Shown one piece after another: positions 1 through 11,917 of a DNA stretch of 64,000 bases (positions within the stretch are counted from its first letter, which is position 1; each line of letters begins with the position of its first letter). The DNA is from Tritrichomonas musculus (lineage: Eukaryota > Parabasalia > Tritrichomonadida > Tritrichomonadidae). The translations under genes were made by a program, and so were the position numbers. The notes below the pieces were generated by a model, which saw nothing but the letters and a program-made list of their open reading frames with translations, ran no database searches and was not told the origin of the DNA. The stretch covers positions 6,076,001-6,140,000 of the forward strand of contig JAPFFF010000002.1 in assembly GCA_039105265.1 (NCBI GenBank), written 5' to 3'.

Positions 1-1653
1 CTGCTTCAATGAACTACATCCACTGAAAGCATAAGATCCAATTTTTTCAACTGAAGGAGGAAATATAATTTGCTCCAATGATTTGCAACTATAAAATGAA
101 TGCTCATCAAATGATTTTATAGAAGAAGGAACAGCAAATGTAACTGTTGTCAATGATTGGCAATCATTGAAAGCGTACATTTCAATCGATTGTACAGAAG
201 AAGGAATTGTAATTTGTGTCAATGAAAAACAGCCAAAGAATGCATAAAACCCAATTCTTTTTACTGAAGAAGGAATTATAATTTGTTGCAAAAATGAGCA
301 ATTTTTGAAATCAGATGGTCCAATGGAAGTTACGGATGAAGGGATCACTAACTTGGTCAATGCTGAACAACCCGAAAAAGATTCATCATCAATTTTTTCT
401 TTTTGCTTCAATAAATAATAAATAATATCAGATTGATTATTTTGGGCAGCTTGTTGAATTGGATTCTCATTAAAATAGTTTTTGAAACATTATATAAATT
501 GTGGTTAAAAATGCAATTAATAAAAATCTATTTCAAAATTTCATTCATATTCAAAATAGTTTTTAAATTATGAAGTTTTCTATCTCTTCTTTTCTCATTT
601 CTAAATGAAAATCGACAAAGTTCATATAATCATATTTACAATAATAAAACAACAAATAATTTTCAGTGAATTCTTCTGGCAAATAAAGATAATTATCATG
701 GCAAAAACTGCAATCAACAATATTTGCATTCAGCTCTGAAACATCATTTTCATTTACCAGATTGTTTTCAATATATCGGGCAATTTCATTGTGATGGCAT
801 TTAATTGCCTCAAACAAGCATGTCTCATATGAATCATTTGGCGGTGCCACATTCAATTCTTCGATGAGATGAAACATATGAATGTTATTTGAATGAATTG
901 AATAAAGCCACAATGATGGTGTCAATTCAATGCGTCTTCTTCTTAAAAAATTAAAGATTTTAATTGACCCAAAAAACGCTGCATATTCAATCAAAGTTGG
1001 CTCATTTGCTTTCAAAAAAGAATTTGTCTCAAATATTGATCGTTCAATTTTGTTTGAAAGACAAACGTTCGCTTCATTCACATAAAGAACAAATTCTTTA
1101 ATCGAATCTTGACGAATCAAAGAACAAATATATGAACAATTTTCACCTTCAATTCTTTTTTCTTGAAAATTGGCAAAAATATTTGAATCATATGCTAAAA
1201 GTTCTTTCTCAATTTTTTCAAAATTTTGAACATCAAATTTATGTTTGATTTCTGGGAAAAAAAAGTGACACAAACTCTTTCCATTTCCACATTCATCTTT
1301 CTGATATTCATCAAATAAATCATCAATGGTTATAATTTGATTCTCCAAAAGAAAAAGAAGTAGCAATTCATTATTTTTAAAAATATTCATTATCTCTGAA
1401 TTTGAAAAGGTTTGTTTGATATTTTCTTTATAAAAGAGAAGAATTTGCTTTACTTTTTTAGTAATTCAACTGTCCTATGATGATGCTCAAATATGCTGTT
1501 TAATAAATGAAGGAATTTTTCAAATTCTTCCTTTTTGAGATCAATCAAATTTTGGAATTTGAACTGAATGTTTTCACTTTTTTCTAAGAAAGCTATGAGA
1601 GCATTATGTGTTTCTTTCTTTTTATTAAAATATTTTTGAATTTCTTTGGACAT
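1..1653 (-). pseudogene. DUF3447 ankyrin / BspA-like LRR_5 protein gene, broken, runs off the left edge
   Basis: Read on the minus strand, this is one gene of the large trichomonad DUF3447 plus BspA-like surface or scaffold family. The first piece (1653-1450) starts MSKEIQKYFNKKKE and resembles the family N-terminus. A second piece (1390-563) holds the ankyrin-like region, with LIEYAAFFGSIKIFNFLR and CHHNEIARYIENN. A third piece (about 470-1) gives IQQAAQNNQSDIIYYLL followed by LRR_5 repeats of the form SSLTQITIPSSV..IG..AF..C. Pieces one and two are one reading frame apart across a six-T run at 1454-1459; the downstream frame reads on smoothly, so this is a frameshift or a sequencing error. 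Pieces two and three are separated by about 81 bp lying between two copies of AAAATAGTTTTT (472-483 and 553-564). Function in the cell is unknown; ankyrin and LRR parts imply protein binding. The family call is firm; pseudogene status is likely but not proven. Confidence 0.8.
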
Positions 1654-2470
1654 TTTCCTTTAAATCAATGAAAATTTTTATCTGTCAAAATATAATAAAC
1701 TTCACAAAATTTATCATATTTTCAATATATCAGAATATTTGAACAAAATAATATTCAAATTATCTAAAAAATTAAATAGGCAATAAGTTCTTCAAAAAAG
1801 AATATTTTTGATTCATTTTGATTTATTCAATAATGATTTTTGAATAATTTGATGATGTAAACATAGATTTCGAATATCAAGAGCTTAATGCTATCATATT
1901 TTTATTTGATACATTGTATTAAAGATTCCATAAAAAAGAGAAAACTATATATTAAAATATTGTAAAATAATTTAAATGAAGCAAAAAGTTTAGCTGTTCA
2001 AAATAAAAAGCAAGCAAATAATATGCATTTCATGTACCAGAATGTAGAATGAATAAAAATTTAATATTCATTTAATTGTATCACATATTAAAATGATAGA
2101 TATTTATATATAAAACTTCTATAACAAATTTTTCGAGAATTTTTGAGGAAAACATTTTTTGTAAAATTATAAAATGTTAATTAATGAATATAAGCTTGTT
2201 ATTCTGATATCGATTATCAGGTTTGGCACTCTTTATAACTCAGATAACGATTAAAATGTTATCGATATTAAATTTCTATTGATGAATTCAATTATCAAGT
2301 ATGAAATGTGATACAAAAAAAATATTCTTTTGATATCGAATCTTGATTAATCGAAATTAATACCTGCATAAATTGATTTACTCTAAAAAAAAAAAAAGAC
2401 CATGTTTTTTAATCTTTGGTTTAAAAATGAAGCCCTACATAAAATAAATATATTCTAACTTATTATAAAC
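1654..2470. other. AT-rich intergenic stretch, no gene seen
   Basis: I see no credible coding region, only short A and T runs and simple AT-rich sequence. It contains the upstream region of the minus-strand DUF3447 gene that starts at 1653. Confidence 0.6.
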
Positions 2471-2474
2471 TTAA

Positions 2475-4805
2475 GGATAAAGTTGGATTTAAATTTAATT
2501 GAAAAAAATTGAAAAAAATTGAATTTACACAGAAATTATTGAATACGCATTGAATTTATTTCTATATGTATTCAATATTTTCAAAGCTCCTCTTAAATCA
2601 ATCCCAAAAAAACAATTCTCACAGGATTTTCTAATGAATTTTTTGTTGTGCATTATGTTTTAATGAACGTGAAATCATCGAAATTTTTTGATCATACCAA
2701 TAAAATGGTTAGAAAATGATTGCATAAAAAAGTGAAAAAATCAGATATTTGGATCATGTAATGAATAAGTATTTACTAATAAAAAGTATATAATAAAAAT
2801 ATACATTAATTATATATAAAAGTGAATGTAGTTTTGTAGGTCTATCACTGTCATACATGAAATTAAGAGAACTTTTTATCGAAATTTTCAGACCTCTTTT
2901 TTTTATCTGTTGATTTTATTGAACCCATATTGAAAATATATAAAATCCCGAAGATTTCCAATTAATGTACATAATTTAAGAAAATAAATATAAAATATTC
3001 ATTTGGAAAATGATATTGGAATATCGTACCATTGAAAAAAATTCAATTATTTTCATATAGGTAGTTGGATCTTCTAGAAAGAAGCAATTTTGACATTTAA
3101 AAAAGGTATGATCATACTAGCTAATATGTCGTTAATAATTCGTTATATCTGGAAATTTAATAAATGAATCAGAAAAAGAAATATGATTGCATTTTTTGGA
3201 TTTTCTTGAGTAAAGCCTATATATTTTGATTGTCAATCAATGTAGCATACTGAGATACCATTTTGATATGGAAAAATAGAATCCAAATTGAGAAACTTGT
3301 TGCTCAAATTGAACAATTTTGATGAAATTTCTTAATAACGGATAAATTTTGTTTAGTATTCAAATTTCTAAAATAAAAATACATATTTTTTAAATATCTT
3401 TTTCATTTCTTTTTGATTAAATTGAATAATTATTAATATAATATATAAATACAATTCTAAAAGATTAATACTATTTAAAATAAATATTAATAGTAATTTA
3501 ATTGATAAAATTTACATATATGGTGTTTTATTTTTATTTAACTTTTCAATATAGTTTATTATTTCAATGCTTTAAATATTTTTTCAATAATCGATAAATA
3601 TTTCTAATATATTTAAATCAACTTTAATATTTATTTTAAAGTATTGCAAATATAAAAAAATTCCATAATGAAATTAATTGAATTTAAAAATATTAACTGA
3701 AAAATATTTTTCAGAAATAATTATATATTTTTTTTCCTTTTATCTTGTTAAATAAAACAAATTATAAGAAAAAATATTTAGATAATAATAAAATAACTGA
3801 ACTAGATAATAAAAATTAAAAAATATTTTTTCTTTTGATTCTCCAAAATAAAAGAATAAAAAAAAATAGAAAAAACCAATAAGTATTTTGAGTTTCTTTT
3901 GATTACATATTTGGTTAAATGAATAGAAAAAGTTCAGGAATGGACAAATATTCTTTGAAAAATAAATCCTGTGAGAATTCCAAACAATTGTTCATTTTAA
4001 GGATTTGGATTTCCAAACAAAATGATAAATTTGAATTACTTGAACAACCGATTTTATTGAAGTTTTCTTATTTATTAAGAATACTAGCTCCAATCGATGC
4101 TATTGATGATGTATTTTTTTTTTTTTTTTGGCTTATATACCGTTTTCAGGTAATAAAGATTGGAATTAAATTATTGAAATTTAAATGAGCCTTAGTGAAG
4201 ATATTTTTAGAAAACTCACTGAATTATCATAATTATTTTTATTCCTTTTAAACTATTATAAAAGATTTTTCCTCAAAATCTATGTTATAAAAGATATGAT
4301 AACAAATATATATGAATATTATTAATAAAATAGCCTTTAACACAGATAAAAGAACTCATATCAATTAGGTTTCGGAACAAGAAAATATTTGTTATAATAT
4401 ATATAATATTAATAATATAAAATAATTATTATATTTATATGGAATCTTTCTTTAATTTCGGCAAAAAAATTATATTTTTATTTAATAATATTTTTAATTC
4501 AATATTTTGAGAAAACAAAAAAAAATACTCAATTATTTGATAATATTGAAATATTGATTTTTTATGATTTTCATATTATCCCTATATAAAATGCATATAT
4601 TATATTACATATGAATTAATAATGTAAATATTAGCAATTAAAACATAAATACCAATAAAAAAAATCTTCTATCATTTGTATAGTAAAATATATAAAAAAT
4701 AACCAAAAATGATTTTTTTTTTTTTTTATACTAAAAAAATTTTTAAAAATTTACTCAATTTTTTTTGAGGTTCATTCAAAAACTTGAGATAATCCAACTT
4801 TATCC
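2475..4805. mobile_element. Non-autonomous TTAA-flanked DNA transposon, relative of the element at 25141-30279
   Basis: The left end reads TTAA (2471-2474) then GGATAAAGTTGGATTT. The right end reads AATCCAACTTTATCC then TTAA (4806-4809), so the two ends are inverted copies and TTAA is the target-site duplication. The tips differ by only a few bases from GGGTAAAGTTGGCTTTTCT, the tip of the transposase-bearing element at 25141. The subterminal stretch around 2550-2570 (CATTGAATTTATTTCTAT) also recurs at 25217-25236. No transposase is present; the 89-codon open frame at 3919-4188 spans a poly-T run and looks accidental. It is most likely a deletion derivative mobilised in trans by the larger element. 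Confidence in the ends is high. Confidence 0.8.
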
Positions 4806-4967
4806 TTAAATTAAATTTTATAACGGATATATGAAGTAATCAGTTATATAACGATAAAATATTTTTTGATTGGAAAAGGTCAAAAAAGGTCAATATTTTT
4901 GTTTTTAGATTAAATTTATTTTTTTCAAAATTGAGAATACTCACAGAATTCGTTGACCTTTTACGAT

Positions 4968-5001
<34 letters not shown>

Positions 5002-5133
5002 TAGATCAATATTTTCTAAATGATGAATTGTTCTCAAATTGTTAAATATTAATATTATCTTACTCGTTTGAATTTTTCGATGAAAATAAATTGATGGGTC
5101 TGAAATTTCCATATAAATTTTTTTTTTGGATAA

Positions 5134-5514
5134 ATGGCTAAACTTGCTGGCGGTGCCTTCATTGCTTTATTGCAACTTGGCGTAAGGCTTTCAAATTCAG
5201 CTTATTATGCCAATTTTTCTAACTACACCGGACAAGTTCTTTACTCATCAACAAATTGCGAGATAGAAAAACCAGTTTTCTTTGTTTATACTCAGGATGA
5301 TGCGCTATTTATCATAATAAGAGGCTCACAAGATGATGAAGATTTCGGAACTGATGCTGAATTTACAGAAACTATTACAGATTTCGGTGTTTTTCACACA
5401 GGTTTCTATAATGCAGCATGCTATGTTTATGAAAATACCAAAGAATACATTAATTCTTGGAATGGTCCCATATATTTTGTAGGTCATTCATATGGTGCAT
5501 CAGTTAATCCATAA
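5134..5514 (+). pseudogene. Class 3 lipase, truncated at the catalytic serine
   Basis: The 126-residue product matches the N-terminal half of trichomonad alpha/beta-hydrolase lipases (lipase class 3). It has FVYTQDDALFIIIRGSQDDE (the strand and oxyanion-side RGS), FHTGFYNAA, and the nucleophile elbow GHSYGAS at residues about 117-123. Three codons after the elbow the frame stops (VNP then stop). The catalytic Asp and His and the rest of the fold, normally another 150 or more residues, are absent, and I found no continuation in any frame downstream. It should not be catalytically active. It begins about 325 bp past the right end of the TTAA element at 2475-4805. It could also be a recent truncation by rearrangement. 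Confidence 0.8.
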
Positions 5515-5707
5515 TTTTTTTTAGTTCTACTTACAAAACAAGACAAACTTTTTCAATTCCAAAAATTTGTTTGAAAAACAAGACAAACTTTTTTTATGAT
5601 TTGATTAAATGTGAAATGATTTCTCGATTTTATTTATTAATATTATTTATTTCAAAGTATGATGTTTTATAAAACCAAATAACAAATTTTATTTTAAAAT
5701 AAAATGT
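5515..5707. other. Short convergent intergenic region
   Basis: This lies between the truncated lipase and the convergent GTPase gene. It holds an imperfect duplication: AAAACAAGACAAACTTTTT occurs at about 5535-5553 and again at about 5575-5593. No gene is seen. Confidence 0.5.
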
Positions 5708-7708
5708 TTATTCAAAAGTTATGATCGAATTATAACTGTTTATAAGTTGAATGAAGGAAATATTATCTGTTTCTGTTGTGATATTATCAAGTCGATCAAA
5801 TAGATTCATAAAGTGTCGAACAGATTCATTATGAACTGAAGAAGGATATAACATCTTTGATATTTCATTATAAGCTGAAAATTGATCTCGAACAGTTGTA
5901 AATATTTCATCTTCTTCATTTCTCGCATTCCATTTTTCTGTAATTCTTTGAACAAAATTCAAAATATCATTCAATTTAGAAAGTCCATTTTGTATATCAT
6001 CTATATTTCCAGATAATATTTCCTTTGTATTTTCTGCAATTTTTTTTTCAATTTTTTTCAAATCATCTTGTCTTGCTAAAAGTAATCTCTTGTTATTTAA
6101 TTTATCTTTTTGTAATTCATTAAGGGTTTCTTTCTCATAGTCTTGATTACGAACATAAAAAGTAACATTTCCAAAGTTTGTGGAAGCGAAATTTTTTGTT
6201 TGAAAAAGCGATCTGACAAAAAAGTTTGATATTGTATAGATATTTGAATAAAGAACTTCGTATTCATATAGTGGATTGCCTTTATTTTTCAAATCGTAGT
6301 GCATTACTATGTTATTTTGGTCGAAAACTTTTGTAACATTAAATTTATTAGCATCAAAATTTGAAGGGTGTCTCAAAATGCAATTAGAATAACTTTCTTT
6401 TATTCCCACAAATGGAATATGATAATCGTATTTTACAATTGTAAAAATTGGATTGATTATTCTATAACGTACTTCAATAAGATCGTCATTGATAATTCTG
6501 TCAATTTCTTGATCAATTTTATTTCCATTTTGTTCAAGTTCCAAAATTGAATTTTTAAGTTCAGTTTTTCGATTTTTAAGTTCTTGTTCAATTTCATCTA
6601 AATCAACTTCAATACAATTGTTCACATTAGTTAATAATGATTGATTTAGATCTAATTCTTTTTGTTGTTCTTCGATTATATTTTGAATCAAATTTTGAGG
6701 ATACTTTAAAGCGAAACATATATCTCTAATGAGTGGTGATATTTGATCACGAAGAATTTCTTCGAAATTTCTTGCGAAATTTTCTCTTTTTTCATCACAG
6801 AAATTGAATGAAAAAACGTCTTTTTCTACAAATGGTAAATTCATGATAGCATTTCGAAGATTATTAACAGAAAAATCTGATTTTGGATCAATGTATCCAT
6901 ATCTTCCTTCTTGAAAATTAGAATTGATTACATGAGCAATTCTGACGGAATTAAATTCACTCATTAAAATAGTAATATCTTCTTTGTTTGTTATTCGCTC
7001 TTTTATTTCATCTGATAAATTAATTTGACTTTCTTCAGAGATTGGCTGTTGTATTTGAGATGTCTGAGTCATTTGCTGAAGCTTTTGTGCTAGCATATCT
7101 GTGTTAAGTTGAGCTGTGGTAAGAAGTTTCTTTGTAATATTTTGAAGTTCTTTATTAATAATAACATTTCGTTGTTCTTCTGTTGATCTATAATATCGAC
7201 TTGCAGATGCCTCAGAAGGTAAATAACGATTAAATAAGCAATACATTGGAGCATCATCTGTCAAAATCACTTTATTTAGTATATTTACTGTGCCAGTAAT
7301 TGCATTCAATCCTTTCGAAAATTGTTGGAAATCTTCTAAGAAAACGATTCTTATACTTGCAGCACTTTTGATGGCTGCATCAAGAAGAATTGAAGCAGCA
7401 GCAACTTCGTCTGGATCTTTATTAGAACCAAAAAATCCTTGTGTATCAAGATAATATATATCTTCTTGAGGATCTTTATACACAGCAGGAAAAACTGTGC
7501 ACATTAAACCAATTCTTTCGTCACTTCCCATTGGTGCCTGTGGTTTTGAACCTTTAACTGGTTCCAATATTCTGTCGTTGTTTTCATTACATTGAAATTT
7601 TACTCCCAGAAGGGAATTTATTGTTGTGCTTTTACCAATTTCTTCTCTACCAATAAAAATCACAAGATTTTTATTTTGTGATAACAAGTTTAATAGTATT
7701 TGAAACAT
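5708..7708 (-). CDS. Large coiled-coil P-loop GTPase (AIG1/GBP/dynamin-like)
   Basis: A 666-residue protein with an N-terminal GTPase-like domain: P-loop GREEIGKST at about residues 20-28 and a G3-type DTQGFFG at about 88-94. No clear NKxD base-specificity motif is visible, although CLFNRYLP lies near the expected place. Residues about 330-420 and 520-600 are Glu/Lys/Asn-rich and look like long coiled coils, giving the GTPase-plus-helical-stalk layout of GBP, IRG or septin-like proteins. The protein most likely binds and hydrolyses GTP and self-assembles, perhaps on membranes; that is inference from layout. The last 125 residues are nearly identical to the fragment at 21401-21790. The start at 7708 is the first ATG in frame. 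The unusual upstream ATTCCGAATGTTTCAAAT is echoed at 18170-18190, so the family 5' end is repeated locally. Confidence 0.75.
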   Translation of the reverse strand: MFQILLNLLSQNKNLVIFIGREEIGKSTTINSLLGVKFQCNENNDRILEPVKGSKPQAPMGSDERIGLMCTVFPAVYKDPQEDIYYLDTQGFFGSNKDPDEVAAASILLDAAIKSAASIRIVFLEDFQQFSKGLNAITGTVNILNKVILTDDAPMYCLFNRYLPSEASASRYYRSTEEQRNVIINKELQNITKKLLTTAQLNTDMLAQKLQQMTQTSQIQQPISEESQINLSDEIKERITNKEDITILMSEFNSVRIAHVINSNFQEGRYGYIDPKSDFSVNNLRNAIMNLPFVEKDVFSFNFCDEKRENFARNFEEILRDQISPLIRDICFALKYPQNLIQNIIEEQQKELDLNQSLLTNVNNCIEVDLDEIEQELKNRKTELKNSILELEQNGNKIDQEIDRIINDDLIEVRYRIINPIFTIVKYDYHIPFVGIKESYSNCILRHPSNFDANKFNVTKVFDQNNIVMHYDLKNKGNPLYEYEVLYSNIYTISNFFVRSLFQTKNFASTNFGNVTFYVRNQDYEKETLNELQKDKLNNKRLLLARQDDLKKIEKKIAENTKEILSGNIDDIQNGLSKLNDILNFVQRITEKWNARNEEDEIFTTVRDQFSAYNEISKMLYPSSVHNESVRHFMNLFDRLDNITTETDNISFIQLINSYNSIITFE

Positions 7709-8483
7709 TCGGAATATTAAAAAAATTTCTAATATTCATACTAAAATGTGATAACGTATTTCCAGAAATGCGCAAAAAATATACTTTTTTCCAGAAATGT
7801 GTAAAAAATAAACGTTCGTTTTTTGTAAATGTTTTATTGTTTTTTAATTTTTCAAAATGCCTATTTATTTTCAATTGTTTTAATTATGATACTTAATAAA
7901 TACATTCTCATATGAAATACATTAACCATTTATTTCACTGATTGATGTTCTTTATACGGAAAAACAAGAAATTTTTATTTTTATTTTTTTTATAATAATT
8001 TTGACAAAATTTATTATCGCTCTGACTGATAAGCTTTAAAGTTGTATAATATGATTTTATGAGGTTTAACTATTATTTATTAAAGAGTTGAGTTAGGGTC
8101 TTAAATGACGCATTGAAAAAAAAGAAAAACAAATTTTACTGTTTGTTCATGAAGGATTATTAAAGTAAATCGTTTTTAAATCATTCCAACTTTTTAAACA
8201 ATGTGTAAACAATTGTTTTGCTAATCAACTAGATTAAATTCTTAGAGTGTCAAGAAAAATTATGATGATCATTTATCCGAATGATCATTTTTTCTCCATG
8301 CATTTATTAAATTCAAGCATAATAATTTAAATCAGCAACCAGTATTAAATAAATATTTATTAGCTATTTTTAATTGGAATATCAAGAAAAGCATAAATTC
8401 CAAAAAAATGACTAAAAATTCTTTAAAATTAAAAAAAATATAATTATATTTGTTTATTACGACCTTTATTGGCAATAAATGTA
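7709..8483. other. AT-rich upstream region of the GTPase gene
   Basis: No gene is seen. Two imperfect direct repeats of the form TTTCCAGAAATG[CT]G[CT]AAAAAATA occur at about 7759-7780 and 7789-7810, just upstream of the GTPase start, and might be regulatory or a simple duplication. The pogo-like element begins at 8484. Confidence 0.45.
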
Positions 8484-8598
8484 CAGTAGCGTTTTTAATA
8501 TGGTAACGGTATTTAAAGTGGTAACGCTTTTTTTTAGAAAAAAAAAAATTTAAAAATACAAAATTTAATTTTTTTCAACATAAAACAGGGGAAAATCT

Positions 8599-11500
8599 TC
8601 ACTTTTTCCCACTTTTTCAAAAAAAAAAGTTGATTTTTTTCTGAAAACATTTTTTATTATGCATTTTTTTCAAAAAAAAAATAAAGTTATGCATTTTTTT
8701 GAAAAATTTAAAAAAATAGTTGAAAAATTTGGTTAGGCAATTTAGGTATTCATGGAGGAAAAATCCCCAAAAAATATATATTGATCACTGTATGATGAAA
8801 GTTATAATGGCATAAATTTTATTCGAAAATTTCATTTCCACTCAAGATATCTAATTTGATTTCGATAAAGAGTTTCAATAAAAAGCTACAAAAGTATGCA
8901 AACAATGCACAATCGTATTTCAATTCACCATTTATACTCTTATTAATCAATTCTTAAATTTGATAATTATCAATTTATTTCGAATATTCGATATTTTTAT
9001 TACTATGTTTAAGTAATCCACTTTTCCGTTATATATAAGATTTTTCATCATATTTTGCATACAATAACTCCAGTAAATGCTATGAATTGCGCTTTAAAAT
9101 TTTTATATTTATCAATGATATCCAAAAAATCTCATAGATAATATACATAAATTTGTATTAAATATGTATTGAATTAAATGTATATTTATGTTATACTGCT
9201 TACACTTCTTTATTTTCTTTTTTCATCGAGGAAAATCCGATAATTATTCATAAATATAAACGTATTATCAAACGCGCATTATGTAAAAAATCAAATATTT
9301 CTAAAATATGATGAGGGAAATAATATTAATTTTATGAAAAATGTAATTATTAAATTAAACTTTTCATTTTACGCAAAAATTAAACAGATCTAAATAAAAA
9401 AGTATAAATTAAAAATGATTTTTTAAAAAATGCTTTTTATTCATTATTTGCTCATTATGAATAAATTAATTATGATGATTACAATTGCAAAAAAGATGAT
9501 AATTGAAGAGACGAAGAGAAAAAAGAAGATGATGAAGAATAAGACGATGATGATGAAGAAGACGATGATGATGGAGAAGAAGACAATAATGATGGAGAAG
9601 AAGACGATGATGATGGAGAAGAAGACGATGATGAAGAAGAAGAAGACGACAATGATGATGGAGATGGTGGAGAAGAAGAAGAAGATGATGATGAAGACGA
9701 TGATGATGGAGATGGTGGAGAAGAAGAAGATGATGATGATGACGGAGAAAAAGAAGAAGAAAATGAAGATGATGATGATGGAGAAGAAGACAATGATGAT
9801 GAAGAAGAAGACAATGATGATGAAGAAGAAGACGATGATGATGAAGAAGAAGACAATGATGATGAAGAAGAAGACGATGATGATGGAGAAGAAGACGATG
9901 ATGATGAAGAAGAAGACAATGATGATGAAGAAGAAGACGATGATGATGAAGAAGAAGACAATGATGATGAAGAAGAAGACGATGATGATGAAGAAGAAGA
10001 CGATGATGATGAAGAAGAAGACAATGATGATGAAGAAGAAGACAATGATGATGAAGAAGAAGACAATGATGATGAAGAAGAAGACGATGATGATGAAGAA
10101 GAAGACAATGATGATGAAGAAGAAGACGATGATGATGAAGAAGAAGACGATGATGATGGAGAAGAAGACGACAATGATGATGGAGATGGTGGAGAAGAAG
10201 AAGAAGAAGACGAAGACGATGATGATGAAGAAGAAGACGATGATGATGAAGAAGAAGACGATGATGATGAAGAAGAAGACAATGATGATGAAGAAGAAGA
10301 CAATGATGATGAAGAAGAAGACGATGATGATGAAGAAGAAGACGATGATGATGAAGAAGAAGACAATGATGATGAAGAAGAAGACGATGATGATGAAGAA
10401 GAAGACAATGATGATGAAGAAGAAGACAATGATGATGAAGAAGAAGACGATGATGATGAAGAAGAAGACAATGATGATGAAGAAGAAGACGATGATGATG
10501 AAGAAGAAGACAATGATGATGAAGAAGAAGACAATGATGATGAAGAAGAAGACGATGATGATGAAGAAGAAGACAATGATGATGAAGAAGAAGACGATGA
10601 TGATGAAGAAGAAGACAATGATGATGAAGAAGAAGACAATGATGATGAAGAAGAAGACAATGATGATGAAGAAGAAGACGATGATGATGAAGAAGAAGAC
10701 GATGATGATGAAGAAGAAGACGATGATGATGAAGAAGAAGACAATGATGATGAAGAAGAAGACAATGATGATGAAGAAGAAGACAATGATGATGAAGAAG
10801 AAGACAATGATGATGAAGAAGAAGACAATGATGATGAAGAAGAAGACAATGATGATGAAGAAGAAGACAATGATGAAGAAGAAGAAGACGATGATGATGA
10901 AGAAGAAGACGATGATGATGAAGAAGAAGACAATGATGATGAAGAAGAAGACAATGATGATGAAGAAGAAGACAATGATGATGAAGAAGAAGACGATGAT
11001 GATGAAGAAGAAGACAATGATGATGAAGAAGAAGACGATGATGATGAAGAAGAAGACAATGATGATGAAGAAGAAGACGATGATGATGAAGAAGAAGACA
11101 ATGATGATGAAGAAGAAGACAATGATGATGAAGAAGAAGACAATGATGATGAAGAAGAAGACAATGATGATGAAGAAGAAGACAATGATGATGAAGAAGA
11201 AGACGATGATGATGGAGATGGTGGAGAAGAAGAAGAAAATGATGATGATGGAGATGATGATGATGAAGAAGACAATAATGATGGAGAAGAAGAAGAAGAC
11301 AATTATGATGGAGAAGAAGAAGAAGACAATTATGTTGGAGAAGGAGAAGGAGAAGAAGACAATTATGATGGAGATGATGATGATGATGAAGACAATAATG
11401 ATGGAGAAGAAGAAGAAGAAGAAAAAGGATCAGACCAAGATGATTGAAATGAAAAAGAATACGATGACGAAAGAGGAGAAAGAAAGATAATGATGATGAC

Positions 11501-11917
11501 TATACTGATAAAGAAGAAAATAAAGAAATTTGGTAATGATAATGACTATTTAAGTATTTTCATGGCACTTTGATTGTTATTATTTGCGTTTGAGATTGTT
11601 AACAGAATTATTCGAGATATTAATCAGCAAATATGTATTTGCTTCAAACTCTATATAGCATTTTTATGTGATAAATTGATTTAAATTATCTATCTTATAA
11701 TATTTAAGATGGTACTGTTATCAATATATAGAGCATTTTGATATAAAAATAGCAATATCATACTGACTGAAATGTGAGGTGAAAATGTGATTGAAAATGT
11801 AAGTGCGAATGTTTTATTATCATATTTTAAATAAATATAGTAATATATCATTATGCTAATGTATATATACTTTACAATTATCCTGTAAATGAATGAGATA
11901 TTGATTCAATACTGAAT
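8599..11917. repeat. Left arm of the long inverted repeat
   Basis: This 3319-bp arm pairs with 13332-16050. Pairing begins at CACTTTTTCCCAC near the outer tip and ends at TTGATTCAATACTGAAT (11901-11917), after which the arms diverge. The unique parts (8600-9530 and 11500-11917) read the same in both arms by eye. The length difference of about 600 bp is entirely in the 21-bp tandem repeat. Confidence 0.9.
9541..11430 (+). repeat. 21-bp minisatellite encoding Asp/Glu-rich heptads, left arm
   Basis: The tandem unit is (GAA)3 GA[CT/AC-variant] AAT or GAT then (GAT)2-3, about 21 bp, repeated some 85-90 times with scattered variants such as GGAGATGGTGGAGAAG. Read in the acidic frame it gives runs of D and E with occasional N and G, ending KGSDQDD. 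The two very long open frames reading MMMKKKT (plus) and SSSSSL (minus) arise because a 21-bp unit without stops stays open in several frames. No in-frame ATG that would start the acidic frame is apparent. I treat it as a minisatellite; an acidic protein is the only plausible product if it is translated. Confidence 0.85.

Noticed and set aside
3919-4188. 89-codon plus-strand open frame
   Set aside because: It spans a poly-T run inside a non-autonomous transposon and shows no family resemblance.
9430-11490. Long plus-strand frame of Met/Lys/Thr repeats and opposite-strand Ser/Leu frames (also at 13759-15219 and 13920-15170)
   Set aside because: They are frame shadows of a stop-free 21-bp minisatellite; no folded protein is expected and the acidic frame is the only plausible one.
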